DNA of 51,212 nucleotides from an uncultured Woeseiaceae bacterium (lineage in GTDB: Bacteria; Pseudomonadota; Gammaproteobacteria; Steroidobacterales; Woeseiaceae), in NCBI GenBank assembly GCA_945788625.1, contig CALZMQ010000021.1, forward strand, positions 1-51,212, given 5' to 3'. The notes beneath the pieces were generated by a model. The model saw only the letters and a program-made list of their open reading frames with translations. It searched no databases and was not told the DNA's origin. This document shows, piece by piece, positions 1 to 10,394 of this stretch. Each line of letters begins with the position of its first letter. Within the stretch, counting starts at the first letter, position 1. A program made the translations under genes and the position numbers.

Positions 1-1
1 C

Positions 2-511
2 GACCTGTTGGTACTCAAGTATCAACATAAGATAGTCAACCTGGTCATGCGATATGTACGAGATCCGGAACTGGCGCTGGACATCACCCAGGAGGCGTTT
101 ATTAAAGCGTATCGTGCGCTGCCACGATTTCGCGGCGACAGCGCGTTCTATACGTGGATGTACCGAATCGCCGTGAATACCGCGAAGAATCACCTGGCGG
201 CACAGCGTCGGCGTCCGATGGACATCGAGCTTGATATGCAGGACCCGGAGCAATACGACCTGCACTCCAAGCTGAAAGAGATGGACACGCCAGAGGGCGT
301 GACGCTCAGAAACGAGCTGAAGGACACGGTTGAACGTGCCATCGCAGCGTTGCCCGAGGACTTGCGGACGGCAATCATCCTGAGGGAGCTCGAAGGCATG
401 AGTTATGAGGAAATTGCGCAGACCATGGAATGCCCGGTTGGCACGGTACGGTCGAGAATATTCAGAGCACGCGACGCGATCACAAAGAAGGTCGGGTCGC
501 TGACACGATAA
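2..511 (+). CDS. rpoE: RNA polymerase sigma factor RpoE (sigma-24), 5' end cut off by window
   Basis: Extracytoplasmic-stress sigma factor that directs RNA polymerase to envelope-stress promoters. The reading frame is open from base 2, and its first visible residues (DLLVLKYQHK) align with about residue 22 of known RpoE, so roughly the first 20 codons lie outside the window. The TTG at base 8 is therefore an internal codon and not the start. Region 2 is clear (DITQEAFIKAYRAL, then FYTWMYRIAVNTAKN), as is region 4 with its helix-turn-helix (LPEDLRTAIILRELEGMSYEEIA, then CPVGTVRSRIFRAR). The anti-sigma gene rseA follows after 30 bases, which confirms the ECF RpoE assignment. Identification is near certain. 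Confidence 0.97.
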   Translation, partial: DLLVLKYQHKIVNLVMRYVRDPELALDITQEAFIKAYRALPRFRGDSAFYTWMYRIAVNTAKNHLAAQRRRPMDIELDMQDPEQYDLHSKLKEMDTPEGVTLRNELKDTVERAIAALPEDLRTAIILRELEGMSYEEIAQTMECPVGTVRSRIFRARDAITKKVGSLTR

Positions 512-541
512 TAAGGACCCCAGGGTCCATGTGAGTGAAGT

Positions 542-1144
542 ATGAACGACGCGATTAGAATGCAGATTTCTGCGTTTGTGGACGGCGAACTGCCCGACAA
601 TGAAGCCGACCTGTTGCTTCGCAGGATGGGCCAGGATGCCGAATTGAGATTGCAGGTGGCGCAATACATGGCCATAGGCAGGGCCATGCGCGGTGAGGCG
701 GCTGTAAAAGGTGTCGATCGCATTCACGAGCGGGTATCGGCGGCGATCGACGACAAGCCATTGCACAAGGAGATCGCGGAAAAAGACCCGCAGTCCGGCC
801 GTGCGATCCGCCCGCTGATCGGCGTCGCAGTCGCGGCAACGGTTGCCCTGGTTGCAATTTTCGGCCTGCAGCAGACGACCGGCGTCGGCACGGAACCGGC
901 CGTGCCGGCGACGACGCTTGCAGAGTCTCCGGATGACGACGGCTACACGGTTCCGCAGCCCATTGATGATCAACTGCGCCAGTATTATCTTAGCCACAGG
1001 GCTGAACACGGCGCCAACGGCGTCAACTCGCGTTTTGTCGATTTGCGATTGAGCGAAGAAGCACTCGATGAGACGCCTGCGGAAGAGGATTCGGCCGACG
1101 CAGAGGACGCAGGCCGCACTGACGACGCGCCGCCAAAACCTTGA
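542..1144 (+). CDS. rseA: Anti-sigma-E factor RseA (MucA-like)
   Basis: Single-pass inner-membrane protein that holds RpoE inactive until regulated proteolysis. The N-terminal cytoplasmic part (about residues 1-70) has the family signature ISAFVDGELP near residue 10. A hydrophobic segment at about 91-108 (IGVAVAATVALVAIFGL) is the membrane anchor. The remaining 90 residues are an acidic periplasmic tail. Length (200 aa) is usual for RseA/MucA. It lies 30 bases after rpoE, and its TGA overlaps the next ATG by one base, so it is translated with rseB. The tail diverges strongly, as is normal for the family. Confidence 0.92.
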   Translation: MNDAIRMQISAFVDGELPDNEADLLLRRMGQDAELRLQVAQYMAIGRAMRGEAAVKGVDRIHERVSAAIDDKPLHKEIAEKDPQSGRAIRPLIGVAVAATVALVAIFGLQQTTGVGTEPAVPATTLAESPDDDGYTVPQPIDDQLRQYYLSHRAEHGANGVNSRFVDLRLSEEALDETPAEEDSADAEDAGRTDDAPPKP

Positions 1145-2115
1145 TGACTGTCACGACACCGAATTCCCCCGCTCATTGGCTGCTGGCAGCCGGGCTGCTC
1201 GTCGCGTTCGACGCAGTATTCGCGGAAGCACTGGAGCCGCAGGAATGGCTCGACCGCATGGGTGTTGCCGTCCAGTCCGCAAACTATGAGGGCACAGTAA
1301 TACGCGTGCAGGATGGTAAAGCCGAGGCTCTGAAGGTGGTGCGCACCATAGAGGACGGCGTAGTCCGGGAAAAGGTCGTCGCGCAGGAAGGAAACGGGCT
1401 CGAGATCATCCGTATCGGCAATGAAGTGCGTTGCATACTTCCGGATAAGAGGTCGGTGCTGGTGGAGGAGTGGAACGACCAGTCGACGCTGTTCTCAACC
1501 CTGCCGTCCAGCAAAATCCGCTTTGGCAACGAATACGATGTGTCAATCGCGCGCGAGGACCGCGTTGCCGGACGTCAGGCCATGCTGCTCAGAATCCTCC
1601 CGCATGACGAATACCGCTACGGCCATCGCATCTGGATCGACAAGGAAACAGGATTTCCATTGCAGACGCAGCTGATCGGCGCCGACGGTGCGACCATCGA
1701 ACAGGTCAAATTTGCCGACATCAGCCTGAACGAGGAGATCGCGGCGAGCGCGTTTGCGCCGTCCTATAGCACCGAAAACTACCGCTGGTTCAACCAGCCC
1801 GAGCGACACGTCAATCGTGACGTCGATACCGATTGGACCAGCGACAAGCTGCCGCCGGGTTTCCGCGCGATATCCACGCACGAAGAGCAATTGCCGGGCA
1901 GCGACCGGTTCGTGACGCACATCAATTTCAGCGATGGGCTGGCGACCGTTTCCGTATTCGTTGCGCAGCGGCTGGACGGTAATACCGAGGGCCCATCGAG
2001 TGTTGGTGGTTCCAATTCCTACAGCGTGGTCATCGGCGACCACCACGTAACCGCCATCGGTGAAGTGCCCGCGGTCACGGTCGAGCAGATCGCCACCACG
2101 ATGGCTCCTCGCTGA
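1144..2115 (+). CDS. rseB: Sigma-E regulatory protein RseB (MucB)
   Basis: Periplasmic protein that binds RseA and shields it from DegS cleavage; in the known family it senses mislocalised lipoproteins and LPS. The N-terminus carries a signal peptide (hydrophobic LLAAGLLVAFDAVFA, cleavage likely near residue 28). The first large domain has the MucB pattern (EWLDRMGVAVQSANYEGTVI) and the C-terminal domain begins around residue 220. I chose the ATG overlapping the rseA stop (TGATG); a TTG one codon earlier is possible but less likely. At 323 residues it matches the family. No mucD/degP-type protease gene follows, unlike the pseudomonad operon. Confidence 0.92.
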   Translation: MTVTTPNSPAHWLLAAGLLVAFDAVFAEALEPQEWLDRMGVAVQSANYEGTVIRVQDGKAEALKVVRTIEDGVVREKVVAQEGNGLEIIRIGNEVRCILPDKRSVLVEEWNDQSTLFSTLPSSKIRFGNEYDVSIAREDRVAGRQAMLLRILPHDEYRYGHRIWIDKETGFPLQTQLIGADGATIEQVKFADISLNEEIAASAFAPSYSTENYRWFNQPERHVNRDVDTDWTSDKLPPGFRAISTHEEQLPGSDRFVTHINFSDGLATVSVFVAQRLDGNTEGPSSVGGSNSYSVVIGDHHVTAIGEVPAVTVEQIATTMAPR

Positions 2116-2171
2116 CGGCGGCATTCGTCGCTACGGCGGCCACCGGAAGCCCCCTGCGGTAAACTCCCGCC

Positions 2172-2651
2172 ATGCAAAACATTGAAAGTCCACACGGCCG
2201 AATTGTATCGCTCAGCCGAACAGCGCGGCCGGCACACGCGCTGGTCGAGATCGATGCCGTCGCGGCTTGCCCGCGCTGTAAAGAAGGCAAAGGCTGTGGC
2301 GCGGGACTGGCAGGCAGCAACGCCGCGAGCCGCCGGGTGGACGCGGTCATCGATACGGGTGTGGAAGTAAGAGAGGGTGACGAAGTGCGCATTGAGCTGG
2401 CACCACAACACCTGCTGCGAGCGGCGATGATCGTGTACGGGTTGCCGCTGCTGGGTGCGGTTTCAGGCGCCGCCGTGGCCTACCTCGCGGGCCTGAGCGA
2501 CCTGCACGCATCGATAGCGGCACTCGGCGGCATCGTCCTCGGTCTTGCAGCAGCCCGAATGCGCCTTCGGGCGGCGCAATGCCTGCGCCAGTTCACGCCG
2601 ACGATCGTCGAACGAATGCCGTCCGACCAGGGGCAGCCGGCCGGTCGCTGA
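2172..2651 (+). CDS. rseC: RseC/MucC-family membrane protein (SoxR-reducing system type)
   Basis: Inner-membrane protein of the RseC/MucC family, variously linked to sigma-E control and to reduction of the SoxR iron-sulfur cluster. The N-terminal cytoplasmic part holds the conserved cysteine cluster (CPRCKEGKGCGAG, about residues 34-46). Two hydrophobic segments follow at about 79-99 and 103-120. Length (159 aa) is typical. It sits 56 bases after rseB, the usual place, and its stop codon abuts the start of the next gene, so the pair is probably co-translated. Confidence 0.88.
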   Translation: MQNIESPHGRIVSLSRTARPAHALVEIDAVAACPRCKEGKGCGAGLAGSNAASRRVDAVIDTGVEVREGDEVRIELAPQHLLRAAMIVYGLPLLGAVSGAAVAYLAGLSDLHASIAALGGIVLGLAAARMRLRAAQCLRQFTPTIVERMPSDQGQPAGR

Positions 2652-2906
2652 ATGGACTCTCTCAAGGTATACAGCCGACAGGGCTGCCATCTCTGCGAGG
2701 TCCTCATTGAGGAACTGCTGCCCTTGCTCAGGGGAGTCCTCGAGATCGAGGTCTGCGACATAGACTCGCGGCCCGACTGGCAGGAGAAATACCATATTCG
2801 CGTGCCTGTCGTGGAATTCGACGGTCAGCTCGTCTGCCAGTACCGGCTCGACCGTGACGCTGTCGAAGAACTGCTTGGCCGCGTTTCCCCGGCTGGCGGC
2901 GATTGA
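2652..2906 (+). CDS. Glutaredoxin-family protein (DUF836-type thioredoxin fold)
   Basis: Small 84-residue thioredoxin-fold protein. The sequence begins with a beta strand followed by a redox CxxC (GCHLC, cysteines at about 12 and 15), and carries the cis-proline motif RVPVV near residue 50. Both are diagnostic of the glutaredoxin-like DUF836 family. The ATG immediately follows the rseC stop with no gap, so it is almost certainly translated together with that cysteine-rich membrane protein. The pairing suggests a thiol-redox partnership, which is my inference. Substrate is unknown. Confidence 0.85.
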   Translation: MDSLKVYSRQGCHLCEVLIEELLPLLRGVLEIEVCDIDSRPDWQEKYHIRVPVVEFDGQLVCQYRLDRDAVEELLGRVSPAGGD

Positions 2907-2931
2907 TGCGAAAAAGCGCCTACGAAGTCGG

Positions 2932-2937
2932 TATACT
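2932..2937 (+). promoter_or_regulatory. Possible -10 box for lepA
   Basis: A TATACT hexamer lies 55 bases before the lepA start in the 85-base gap after the glutaredoxin-like gene. No good -35 is visible at the expected distance, so this is a weak call based on the -10 element alone. Confidence 0.3.
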
Positions 2938-2991
2938 TCGCCGCTGCATCAGGCCGGCGGGCACGCCACCGGCGCCCGGTTTTCCTCTTCT

Positions 2992-4782
<1,791 letters not shown>

Positions 4783-4791
4783 GTCGATGTA

Positions 4792-5553
4792 TTGATAATT
4801 AATCTCGCACTGATCCTGACCGCGCTGACGCTGTTTACCGGCGTCGTAGTTGCGCTCGACAAGGTAATCTGGAAGACGGCACAGGATGACAGCCGCAATG
4901 CGGCGCCGAGCGCACTTCGGACCATGGTCGAGTATTCGCGATCGTTCTTTCCCGTTTTGCTGTTTGTATTGGTCATTCGCTCATTCGTGTTTGAGCCGTT
5001 TCGAATTCCTTCCGGTTCGATGATGCCAACGCTGCTCGAAGGTGATTTTATTTTCGTCAAGAAATACGCCTATGGACTACGCCTGCCCGTGACCGAGACC
5101 AAGGTCGTGGAAACCGGGAATCCCGAGCGAGGCGACGTGATCGTTTTTCGACTGCCGCAGGATCCGAGTATCAACTACATCAAGCGCGTCATCGGCCTGC
5201 CTGGCGACGAGATCGTCTATGAGCGGCAGCGTCTGAAGATCAACGGCGAGACGATGGACCTGAAGCAGGGGGCCAACGCGTCCTACGACGCCCCGGTGTT
5301 CGTCGAGGATCTGGACGGTCGCGTTCACGACATTCTCGTCACCAATCCCCAGTTTTCGACGCGCGACGGAGTCTATCGCGTGCCGGAGGGACATTATTTC
5401 GTCATGGGCGACAACCGCGACCGCAGCCGTGACAGCCGTTTCATCGGTGCGGTTCCCGAGAAATACCTGGTCGGGGAGGCCGTCCGCATCTGGATGCACT
5501 TTATTCCATGGCACGCACCGGATTGGGATCGCATCGGTATGAAAATCCAATAA
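4792..5553 (+). CDS. lepB: Signal peptidase I (LepB)
   Basis: Membrane serine protease that removes signal peptides from exported proteins. Two N-terminal membrane segments (about 3-22 and 53-66) precede the catalytic domain. The nucleophile is Ser76 in the PSGSMMPTL motif and the general base is Lys131 in YIKRVIGLPGD; the late box GDNRDRSRDSR is present. No ATG or GTG exists in frame after the lepA stop, so TTG at 4792 is the likely start. Length 253 aa, shorter than the E. coli enzyme but normal for many gammaproteobacteria. Confidence 0.95.
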   Translation: MIINLALILTALTLFTGVVVALDKVIWKTAQDDSRNAAPSALRTMVEYSRSFFPVLLFVLVIRSFVFEPFRIPSGSMMPTLLEGDFIFVKKYAYGLRLPVTETKVVETGNPERGDVIVFRLPQDPSINYIKRVIGLPGDEIVYERQRLKINGETMDLKQGANASYDAPVFVEDLDGRVHDILVTNPQFSTRDGVYRVPEGHYFVMGDNRDRSRDSRFIGAVPEKYLVGEAVRIWMHFIPWHAPDWDRIGMKIQ

Positions 5554-5557
5554 TGTG

Positions 5558-5586
5558 GTGTCAGTCACTGATTTCAAAGGTAAAAT
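5558..5586 (+). promoter_or_regulatory. Possible sigma-70 promoter before the DUF4845 gene and rnc
   Basis: GTGTCA, a 17-base spacer and TAAAAT stand just after the lepB stop, with the predicted transcription start about 50 bases before the DUF4845 start. The -35 matches the consensus at four of six positions and the -10 at five of six. It could give an internal promoter for the rnc-era-recO part of the operon. Prediction only. Confidence 0.35.
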
Positions 5587-5645
5587 AACGCTACGCTGAC
5601 TGGCGATTCAATAAGCCGCAGCTGCGAATGAACGGAGAAATCGGT

Positions 5646-6041
5646 ATGCAACTCAATGTCCTGCAAAAACATCGTTCCAGGCATCGCCAGGCCGGAATGA
5701 CGACGCTCGGGATCATGATAATGGTCGCATTCGTCGGTGTATTCGCATTCGCGGCCATTCGACTGACCCCTGTGTACCTCAACTACATGAAAATCGTCGG
5801 CGTCGTCTCCGGAATCGAAGAGGAATTCGACGGCACCGGCGCGAGCCGGGCGGCAATTCGCAGTTCCATTTCCCGCCGTTTCGATGTCGAGAGCGTATCC
5901 GAAATCAGGGCAAAGGACGTCCAGGTGAAGACCGTTGACGGTGGTTTCGAAGTGGCCGCGATCTATTCGCACAAGGCTCCGTTTATCGGCAACCTTTCCT
6001 TTGTCGTAGATTTCGACAAACGAGTGCTCGTACGCCGTTAG
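5646..6041 (+). CDS. DUF4845 family membrane-anchored protein
   Basis: Function unknown; a protein of this family commonly sits between lepB and rnc in gammaproteobacteria. A basic N-terminus with RQAGMTTLGIMIM leads into one hydrophobic segment (about residues 17-38), resembling a type IV pilin-like anchor, and a roughly 90-residue extracytoplasmic domain follows. I chose the ATG at 5646 because GGAG stands about nine bases upstream; an in-frame ATG at 5628 would add six residues but has no such site. Length 131 aa. Its conserved position hints at a link to secretion or the envelope, which is inference. Confidence 0.85.
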   Translation: MQLNVLQKHRSRHRQAGMTTLGIMIMVAFVGVFAFAAIRLTPVYLNYMKIVGVVSGIEEEFDGTGASRAAIRSSISRRFDVESVSEIRAKDVQVKTVDGGFEVAAIYSHKAPFIGNLSFVVDFDKRVLVRR

Positions 6042-6089
6042 AAATACAGACGGCCGACAAAAAACAGGCCAACCACCAGAGCGAAAACA

Positions 6090-6785
6090 TTGGACAAGGC
6101 CGAGAGCTGGCTCTACAAGACGCTGCAATATCGGTTCCAGGATACCGGTCTCCTCAAGCGGGCCCTCACGCACAGGAGCGTGCCCGGGCTTAATAACGAG
6201 AGACTCGAGTTTCTTGGCGATGCCGTGCTGGATTTCGTCATATCCGACGCCGTGTACAAGGCACGCCCCGACGCTTCGGAAGGGGATCTGAGCAAGTTAC
6301 GGGCATCCCTGGTCAAGGACACGTCACTCGCGCAGATCGCCGCCGATATCGGCCTGGGGGAGCACCTGATCCTGGGCAGCGGCGAGCGGAAGTCCGGCGG
6401 ACACCGGCGTGAGTCCATACTTGCTGACGCGCTCGAGGCGATCTTCGGCGCCGTGTACCTGGACAGGGGCTTCGCGGCCGCGGGCGAGATCATCGAGCGG
6501 GTATTTGCGAACCGCCTGGAGGAACTGCCGGACGCCGGCGACCTGCGTGACCCGAAGACGCGCCTGCAGGAGTGGTTGCAGGCCCGCGGTATGAGTTTGC
6601 CCGACTATGATTTGGTGCGTGTCACCGGTGCTGCGCACAAGCAGGGTTTCGAAGTCAGTTGCCGGGTGGCCGCGGGTGACGGCGCGATGCCTGCGGTCAC
6701 GCACGGGAAATCGACGACGCGGCGCAAGGCTGAGCAAAAAGCAGCAGCGAACATGCTGGCCGAGTTGCTCGGGGAAGGATCATGA
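6090..6785 (+). CDS. rnc: Ribonuclease III
   Basis: Double-strand-specific endoribonuclease that processes rRNA precursors and structured mRNAs. The catalytic domain carries the signature NERLEFLGDAVLDFVIS near residue 35 and the second acidic cluster ILADALEAIFGAVYLD near residue 110. A C-terminal dsRNA-binding domain begins at about 155 (DPKTRLQEWLQ) and ends with the KAEQKAA helix. Only a TTG is available in frame after the preceding stop, so TTG at 6090 is taken as start. 231 aa, the usual size. The last four bases overlap the era start (ATGA), the classic rnc-era coupling. Confidence 0.97.
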   Translation: MDKAESWLYKTLQYRFQDTGLLKRALTHRSVPGLNNERLEFLGDAVLDFVISDAVYKARPDASEGDLSKLRASLVKDTSLAQIAADIGLGEHLILGSGERKSGGHRRESILADALEAIFGAVYLDRGFAAAGEIIERVFANRLEELPDAGDLRDPKTRLQEWLQARGMSLPDYDLVRVTGAAHKQGFEVSCRVAAGDGAMPAVTHGKSTTRRKAEQKAAANMLAELLGEGS

Positions 6786-7675
6786 GCGAGCATCGCTGCG
6801 GCCTCGTGGCCGTTGTCGGCCGCCCGAACGTCGGCAAGTCGACGTTTATCAACGCCGTCATGGGTCGCAAGATCAGTATCGTGACGGCGAAACCGCAGAC
6901 GACCCGACACCGTATCCTCGCAGTGCATTCGGCGGCGGAGGCACAAATTATTTTCGTTGACACACCCGGGCTGCATCGCAAAGCAGGCAAGGCGATGAAC
7001 CGCCTGATGAATCGCACCGCGGCCAACGCACTCGCCGATGCCGATCTTGTCTTGTTCGTCAGCGATGCGAGCCGCTGGACCAGCGAAGACGACGACGTAC
7101 TGAAGCGCCTTAAGATCTGCAACGCGCCGGTAATCGCGCTGCTCAACAAGGTCGATAAGGTGCACCCGAAGGAAAAATTGCTCGACTCGATGGCACTGAT
7201 GTCGGCCCGATTGGACTTCGCCGAGATCGTGCCGGTCTCGGCGCTGAAACACGACAACCTCGACGAGCTCATGGCCATGATCCCGCGATACCTTCCCGAG
7301 TCGCCGCCGCTATTTCCGGAGGAAATGCACACCGACAGAAGCAACGAATTCCAGGCGGCCGAGGTGATCCGTGAGAAGCTCACCCTGTTACTGCACCAGG
7401 AGCTTCCATACGGGCTTACGGTGCAGGTGGAACGCTACCTGGTCGATGAGCACGGCATAACGATTAACGCGGTGATCTGGGTCGAACGTGACAGCCAGAA
7501 GGGCATGGTGGTCGGGAAGAGCGGCAATGTGCTCAAGAAAGTCGGGCGTGCAGCGAGACTCGAACTCGCCGAGGAGTTACAGCGACCGGTGCACCTGGAA
7601 CTCTGGGTAAAGGTCAAGAGCAACTGGGCGGACAATGAAAAAGATCTGCTGAGTCTCGGCTACGAGGCGCCGTAG
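6782..7675 (+). CDS. era: GTPase Era, 30S ribosome assembly
   Basis: Essential GTPase that binds the 3' end of 16S rRNA and assists 30S maturation. The G1 loop GRPNVGKSTF is at about residues 14-23, G2 (PQTTRHR), G3 (DTPGLH) and G4 (NKVD) follow, and the C-terminal KH RNA-binding domain includes VGKSGNVLKKVG. Length 297 aa agrees with the family. Translation is coupled to rnc by a four-base overlap. Confidence 0.97.
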   Translation: MSEHRCGLVAVVGRPNVGKSTFINAVMGRKISIVTAKPQTTRHRILAVHSAAEAQIIFVDTPGLHRKAGKAMNRLMNRTAANALADADLVLFVSDASRWTSEDDDVLKRLKICNAPVIALLNKVDKVHPKEKLLDSMALMSARLDFAEIVPVSALKHDNLDELMAMIPRYLPESPPLFPEEMHTDRSNEFQAAEVIREKLTLLLHQELPYGLTVQVERYLVDEHGITINAVIWVERDSQKGMVVGKSGNVLKKVGRAARLELAEELQRPVHLELWVKVKSNWADNEKDLLSLGYEAP

Positions 7676-7689
7676 TCCGTCTCACTACC

Positions 7690-8448
7690 ATGAGCACAGA
7701 GCGGCGCGTCCAACAGCAACCGGCCTACATACTGCATCATCGGCCGTTTCGGGATTCAAGCCAGATCCTGGATATCGTGACGCGTGATCACGGCAGGATT
7801 GCCCTTGTTGCGCGCGGCAGCAGGGCGGCCAAGTCACGACTCAGGGGCGTGTTGCGTCCCTTCCTGCCGTTGCGAGTGTCCTGGGTCTCGCGCTCGGACC
7901 TCGGCACGCTGACGGGTGCCGAAGCCAGCGGACCGCCCGTGGGTCTGCGCGGTGACGCCATGTTCTCAGCTTACTACGTCAACGAACTACTGCTCCATTT
8001 CCTGCACCGGCACGACCCGCAGCCGGAAATCTTCGCATTGTACGCCGAGGCTGTCGCGGCACTCGGCGCAGCGCATGATGTCGCGCGCTGCCTGCGCCAG
8101 TTCGAACTCGAGTTGCTGAGCCTGCTGGGATACGCCGTGAACTTCGAGCACGAGTCGGGTACGCACAAAAACCTCGACCCGGACCGGCACTACGAGTATC
8201 GAGTCGAACAGGGTCCCGCGCCCGTCGAACGGTCGAGCGGTCCACTGGTGTTCACGGGTGCCATGCTCCTGTCCGTGCAGGCACGGCGTTTCGACGAGCC
8301 AGAGGTTCTGCGTGCGGCCACGCGGCTGCTTCGGGCGTTGATCGCGCATCATCTGGGTGGCAAAGAACTCAAGAGCCGCAAGGTGCTGATTGAGTTGCAT
8401 CGGGGTAGAATCGCGACAAACGAAGAACAGACATCCGACAGTGACTGA
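7690..8448 (+). CDS. recO: DNA repair protein RecO
   Basis: Recombination mediator that with RecR loads RecA at single-strand gaps. The N-terminal OB fold is recognisable ([26 protein letters not shown] split around residues 10-35, then VARGSR), followed by a helical C-terminal domain. It starts 14 bases after era and ends inside the pdxJ start, the standard era-recO-pdxJ order. Length 252 aa is typical. Confidence 0.94.
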   Translation: MSTERRVQQQPAYILHHRPFRDSSQILDIVTRDHGRIALVARGSRAAKSRLRGVLRPFLPLRVSWVSRSDLGTLTGAEASGPPVGLRGDAMFSAYYVNELLLHFLHRHDPQPEIFALYAEAVAALGAAHDVARCLRQFELELLSLLGYAVNFEHESGTHKNLDPDRHYEYRVEQGPAPVERSSGPLVFTGAMLLSVQARRFDEPEVLRAATRLLRALIAHHLGGKELKSRKVLIELHRGRIATNEEQTSDSD

Positions 8449-9181
8449 ATCAAACGCTATTTTTCTGGGCGTCAACATCGATCATGTGGCGACGCTTCGG
8501 CAAGCGCGCGGCACGACCTACCCGCGACCGGCGGAGGCAGCGTACATTGCCGAACGGGCCGGTGCGGACAGCATCACGGTGCACCTTAGAGAAGATCGGC
8601 GTCACATCCAGGATGCCGACCTCGATGCAATCGTTGATGTCATGCGCACGCATATGAACCTCGAATTGGCCGTTACCGAGCAAATGCTGGGCATCGCCGC
8701 GCGCATACGGCCTTCGGATTGTTGCCTCGTTCCCGAGAAACGGGAAGAGCTGACGACCGAAGGGGGTCTCGACGTCAATGGACAGAGGGAGAAAATCAGG
8801 GACGCATGCGCGCAGCTCGCAGATAGCGGCATACGGACATCATTGTTCATCGATCCCGACAAGGAGCAACTCGACGCTGCCGCGGCGGTCGGCGCGCCGG
8901 TCGTGGAACTGCATACGGGACAATACGCGGAGGCCGAGGGCGGCGAGCAACAGGCGGAGCTGGCGCGAATCGTCGAGGCGGCTCGATACGGTCATGACCT
9001 GGGTCTGGTGATCAATGCCGGTCACGGCCTGCACTACCAGAACGTCGGAGCCATAGCCTGTATCGAACAGATTGTCGAACTCAATATCGGCCATTCGATC
9101 ATCTCGCGTGCCGTGTTCAACGGTCTGGCCATGGCCGTGACCGAGATGAAACGCCTCATGACGGAGGCGCGTGACTCGTGA
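8441..9181 (+). CDS. pdxJ: Pyridoxine 5'-phosphate synthase PdxJ
   Basis: Makes pyridoxine 5'-phosphate from 1-deoxyxylulose 5-phosphate and 3-amino-2-oxopropyl phosphate. The TIM-barrel motifs are clear: [15 protein letters not shown] at the N-terminus, [26 protein letters not shown], and the C-terminal [11 protein letters not shown] start at GTG 8441, eight bases before the recO stop, giving 246 residues (family about 243). The frame is open further upstream inside recO, but those codons do not match the family. Confidence 0.96.
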   Translation: MTESNAIFLGVNIDHVATLRQARGTTYPRPAEAAYIAERAGADSITVHLREDRRHIQDADLDAIVDVMRTHMNLELAVTEQMLGIAARIRPSDCCLVPEKREELTTEGGLDVNGQREKIRDACAQLADSGIRTSLFIDPDKEQLDAAAAVGAPVVELHTGQYAEAEGGEQQAELARIVEAARYGHDLGLVINAGHGLHYQNVGAIACIEQIVELNIGHSIISRAVFNGLAMAVTEMKRLMTEARDS

Positions 9182-9584
9182 TAGCGCCGTGATTTTCGGT
9201 GTCGGTACCGATATCGTCGAGATGTCCCGTGTTCAGGCGACCTACGATCGTTTCGGAGACCGCTTTGCGCGGCGCATACTGATGGACGAGGAACTCGCGT
9301 TGTATCGTGTGAGCAATCAGCCCGTGCGGTTTCTCGCGATGCGATTCGCCGGCAAGGAAGCCGCCGTCAAGGCGATGGGCACCGGCTTCGCGCACGGCGT
9401 CTGGATGCGCGATGTCGGTATTCTGAACAACAACTGGGGTCGCCCGATCATTATCTGGTCGGAGCGTGGCAGGCGTGTTTGTGACAGGCTTGGCGTCAGC
9501 GGGGGCCACGTCAGCCTCACTGACGACGCAGGCCTCGTCATGGCGTTTGCAGTCGTCGAAGCCGCCGCCATGACTGCCGACTGA
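9171..9584 (+). CDS. acpS: Holo-[acyl-carrier-protein] synthase AcpS
   Basis: Transfers the 4'-phosphopantetheine arm from CoA to acyl carrier protein. The hallmark motifs are present: [12 protein letters not shown] near the start (metal-binding Asp) and [15 protein letters not shown] in the middle. The GTG at 9171 is preceded by GGAGG and overlaps the end of pdxJ. A second GTG at 9189 would give a start closer to the usual AcpS N-terminus but lacks a visible ribosome site. 137 aa with the first start, slightly longer than the E. coli enzyme (126). Confidence 0.93.
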   Translation: MTRDSAVIFGVGTDIVEMSRVQATYDRFGDRFARRILMDEELALYRVSNQPVRFLAMRFAGKEAAVKAMGTGFAHGVWMRDVGILNNNWGRPIIIWSERGRRVCDRLGVSGGHVSLTDDAGLVMAFAVVEAAAMTAD

Positions 9585-9614
9585 GTTCTGACTGACGCAA
9601 GGTTGCAATAAAAA

Positions 9615-10385
9615 ATGCATTGTTTTTCATTCGACATAGAGACCGTACCGGACGTGGAATTCGGGCGGCGTTTCTGGGACCTCGACGGATTGTCGGACGA
9701 AGACGTCGCGACGGCCATGATGTTCAAACGGCAGCAGTCGGCGGGAACGGATTTTCTGCCGCTGCACCAGCAGCGCATTGTCGCCATATCCGTGACGTTT
9801 CGCACGGCGGACACATTCAAAGTCTGGAGTCTTGGCGATGAGGACTCCGCGGAGGCCGAGATCGTGCAGCGGTTTTTCGACGGCATCGAACGCTATACGC
9901 CCGACCTGGTGTCGTGGAATGGTGGTGGCTTCGACTTGCCCGTACTGCACTACAGGGCGCTCAGGCACGGTATCCAGGCGCCGCGCTATTGGGAAATGGG
10001 TGACGGCGATCGCGACTTCAAATGGAACAACTACCTGAGTCGCTTTCACTGGCGTCACGTTGACCTCATGGACGTCATTGCGGGATTCCAGCCCAGGGGC
10101 CGGGCAAGCCTCGACCAGATGGCCGTCATGCTCGGTTTCCCGGGCAAGCTGGGTATGAGTGGCGACAAGGTCTGGGGCAAATTTCTCGAGGGCGGCATCC
10201 GTGAGATTCGCGACTACTGTGAAACCGATGTACTCAATACCTGGCTCGTCTACCTGCGATTCGAATTCATGCGCGGCAACCTGGACCAGAGAGGCCTGCA
10301 GCGCGAGTACGGGCTTGTTCGCGCCACGCTCGAGAAGATGGATCAGCCGCACCTGAACGAGTTTCTCGCGGCCTGGCCGGCGTAA
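9615..10385 (+). CDS. Predicted PolB-like 3'-5' exonuclease (DEDD superfamily)
   Basis: Resembles the free-standing exonuclease domain of B-family DNA polymerases. Exo I is FDIETVPD (Asp7 and Glu9), Exo II is SWNGGGFDLPVL around residue 100, and Exo III is the DYCETDVLNTW region near residue 200, so all acidic metal ligands appear to be present. There is no polymerase domain; 256 aa is the whole protein. It lies between acpS and rlmD on the same strand, 9 bases before rlmD. Substrate (DNA or RNA) cannot be told from sequence. Confidence 0.85.
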   Translation: MHCFSFDIETVPDVEFGRRFWDLDGLSDEDVATAMMFKRQQSAGTDFLPLHQQRIVAISVTFRTADTFKVWSLGDEDSAEAEIVQRFFDGIERYTPDLVSWNGGGFDLPVLHYRALRHGIQAPRYWEMGDGDRDFKWNNYLSRFHWRHVDLMDVIAGFQPRGRASLDQMAVMLGFPGKLGMSGDKVWGKFLEGGIREIRDYCETDVLNTWLVYLRFEFMRGNLDQRGLQREYGLVRATLEKMDQPHLNEFLAAWPA

Positions 10386-10394
10386 AGCGGATTC

